Shown one piece after another: positions 62,514 to 64,000 of a DNA stretch of 64,000 bases. The notes beneath the pieces were generated by a model that was not told the origin of the DNA, searched no databases, and worked only from the letters and a program-made list of their open reading frames with translations. Positions within the stretch are counted from its first letter, which is position 1. Every line of letters begins with the position of its first letter. Made by a program: the position numbers and the translations under genes. Source of the stretch: Rhodoferax_B ferrireducens_A (GTDB lineage Bacteria > Pseudomonadota > Gammaproteobacteria > Burkholderiales > Burkholderiaceae_C); assembly GCF_031458075.1 (NCBI RefSeq), contig NZ_JAVDXT010000004.1, forward strand, positions 1 to 64,000, given 5' to 3'.

Positions 62514-63449
62514 TTAAAGGCGAACGACTTGCAGTCCCGGCAGGCCAGCGGGCGGGAAGCTGGGTGCGTCAAACGCCTGGTCGCCGTCTTCACTGGGTAC
62601 GCCGGTGGTCTGCAGGCCTTCGAAGTCGTAGCGGCTGCGGTCCATCAAATGCGAGGGCACGACGTTTTGCAGCGCGCTGAACATGCTCTCGACGCGGCCG
62701 GGGAATTTCTTTTCCCATTCCTGCAGCATCTGCGAGATCTGCTTGCGCTGCAGGTTTTCCTGGCTGCCGCACAGGGTGCAGGGGATGATGGGGAACTGCT
62801 TGTGCGCGGCCCAGCGCACCAGGTCTTTTTCGGTCACATAGGCCAGCGGGCGGATCACGATGTGCTTGCCGTCGTCGCTGACCAGCTTGGGCGGCATGCC
62901 CTTGAGCTTGCCGCCGAAGAACATATTCAAAAAGAAGGTCTGCAACATGTCGTCGCGGTGGTGGCCCAGAGCGATCTTGGTGGCGCCCAGCTCATCGGCC
63001 ACGCGGTACAGGATGCCGCGGCGCAGCCGGCTGCACAGGCCGCAGGTGGTCTTGCCCTCGGGGATCACGCGTTTGACGATGCTGTAGGTGTCCTGGTTCT
63101 CGATGTGGAAGGGCACGCCCAGCGCCGTCAGGTAGGTGGGCAGCACCTCGGCGGGGAAGCCGGGCTGCTTTTGGTCCAGGTTGACGGCGATGATGTCGAA
63201 ATGGATCGGCGCACGGGCTTTGAGCTTGAGCAGGATGTCCAGCATCGCGTAGCTGTCCTTGCCGCCGCTCACGCAGACCATGACCTTGTCGCCCTCTTCG
63301 ACCATGTTGTAGTCGACGATGGCCTTGCCCATTTCGCGGCACAGGCGCTTTTCGAGCTTGTGCGTTTCACGCTCGATCTTGAAGTCAGTGGCGGTGGGGG
63401 TGACGGGCGTTTGGGCTTCGGCCTCGTCGGTGGTCCATACGGCGCTCAT
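62514..63449 (-). CDS. ttcA: tRNA 2-thiocytidine(32) synthetase TtcA
   Basis: TtcA thiolates C32 of certain tRNAs using ATP and a [4Fe-4S] cluster. The 311-residue protein has the PP-loop SGGKDS (61-66) and the cluster cysteines Cys136/Cys139 (TTCGLC) and Cys224/Cys227 (CTLC). ATG 63449 is preferred over an in-frame TTG three codons upstream. Confidence 0.95.
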   Translation of the reverse strand: MSAVWTTDEAEAQTPVTPTATDFKIERETHKLEKRLCREMGKAIVDYNMVEEGDKVMVCVSGGKDSYAMLDILLKLKARAPIHFDIIAVNLDQKQPGFPAEVLPTYLTALGVPFHIENQDTYSIVKRVIPEGKTTCGLCSRLRRGILYRVADELGATKIALGHHRDDMLQTFFLNMFFGGKLKGMPPKLVSDDGKHIVIRPLAYVTEKDLVRWAAHKQFPIIPCTLCGSQENLQRKQISQMLQEWEKKFPGRVESMFSALQNVVPSHLMDRSRYDFEGLQTTGVPSEDGDQAFDAPSFPPAGLPGLQVVRL

Positions 63450-63519
63450 AGGGGGCAATCGGTTCTAAAAAACCCGATTATCCCGCGCTGCGCTGCCAAC
63501 CGGGTCGAACCCGGCCAGA

Positions 63520-64000
63520 TCACTGCGATTTGCTGGTGCTGGCCGTGGACTTTGCCATGGGGGTTTTGGGCTCCATGGCGCGGCGTACCGTGCCATTGGC
63601 GCGCAATTGCTCGAACGCGGCCTGGGTGCGCGCCACCAGTTCGGCCGAGGTGAACTTGCTGTAGGCCATGTAGACGCCGGTGGTCATTTCGTCCAGGGTC
63701 AGCACCTTTTCCAGCCCCGCGCAGTCGAAATGGGTGGTCTGGCATTGGGCCAGTGCGCCGGATTCGCTGAGCGGCACCATGTCGACCTTGCGGTTCACCA
63801 GCTGGGCAAAGTTGTCGGTGCTTTGTGCGGAAACTACTAGCCGCGTAAAGCCCTGGCGCTGCAGGAACTGGTGGCGCAGGTCGTCGCGCATCACGCCGAC
63901 GACGTAGTTGCGCGCGGCGTCCAGGTTGGCGGCGTTGACATCGCTGCGGTCTTTCAGCTTGTACAGGTGGTAGCGCACCTGCAGCAACTCACCGACCCAC
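63520..64000 (-). CDS. Periplasmic solute-binding-like protein, partial
   Basis: The minus-strand frame is open across the right edge of the window, so the N-terminal part is missing. The 160 visible residues contain VGVMRDDLRHQFL, VVSAQSTDNFAQLVNRKVDM and an ending typical of family-3 extracellular solute-binding proteins (F-x-A-A-F-x-x-L...G). Substrate and transporter genes are not visible. The C-terminal tail is Lys/Thr/Ser-rich. Confidence 0.7.
   Translation of the reverse strand, partial: WVGELLQVRYHLYKLKDRSDVNAANLDAARNYVVGVMRDDLRHQFLQRQGFTRLVVSAQSTDNFAQLVNRKVDMVPLSESGALAQCQTTHFDCAGLEKVLTLDEMTTGVYMAYSKFTSAELVARTQAAFEQLRANGTVRRAMEPKTPMAKSTASTSKSQ

Overview
The window is GC-rich and reads as part of a betaproteobacterial chromosome, most likely from the family Comamonadaceae (Burkholderiales; Rhodoferax/Polaromonas/Curvibacter-like). 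This rests on the order rplM-rpsI-erpA, phoH-ybeY, an S-adenosylhomocysteine riboswitch ahead of ahcY with metF downstream, phaA-phaB, and short dispersed repeats with GCTATT...AATAGC arms. The genus is inference. I see no rRNA, tRNA or CRISPR array.

Left edge (1-2310): the last codons of a sugar ABC-transporter ATPase and a GH31 alpha-glycosidase. Positions 2835-24213 hold fifteen plus-strand genes with no gap above about 100 bases: pyruvate dehydrogenase (aceE, aceF, lpdA), an alpha/beta hydrolase, malic enzyme (maeB), lipoyl synthase (lipA), C4-dicarboxylate permease (dctA), type II NADH dehydrogenase, phaA, phaB, a phasin-like protein, cytochrome bd oxidase (cydAB) and the sensor/regulator pair dctB-dctD. 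Together they could import malate or succinate, convert malate to pyruvate and acetyl-CoA, store acetyl-CoA and NADPH as polyhydroxybutyrate precursor, and burn surplus NADH through non- or weakly coupled respiration. A decayed IS3-family element (about 24442-25035) lies at the right end of this block.

Middle (25091-32321): an SDR oxidoreductase, the SAH-riboswitch unit ahcY-tlyA-metF with a terminator after ahcY, a repeat-built beta-propeller lipoprotein and two small conserved genes. Positions 32477-41729 (minus strand) form a nucleotide/nucleoside salvage locus: 5'-nucleotidase lipoprotein, 2-oxoglutarate/Fe(II) oxygenase, nucleoside hydrolase, ribokinase and a BMP-type nucleoside ABC transporter.

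Right part (41964-64000): mostly housekeeping genes (rlmJ, rplM-rpsI, erpA, anmK, an M23 peptidase, tyrS, dtd, ybeY, phoH, bactofilin, ruvA, ruvB, ttcA) plus a membrane Ser/Thr kinase and an MFS exporter. Two features stand out. One is a minus-strand set (51520-54904) of histidine kinase, LuxR-type response regulator, secreted GlcG/HbpS-like protein and secreted ankyrin protein; two CGTA-N4-TACG dyads 22 bp apart lie ahead of the HbpS-like gene. The other is an alpha-carbonic anhydrase, encoded antisense between ruvA and ruvB, that lacks a canonical zinc-ligand histidine and the proton-shuttle histidine.
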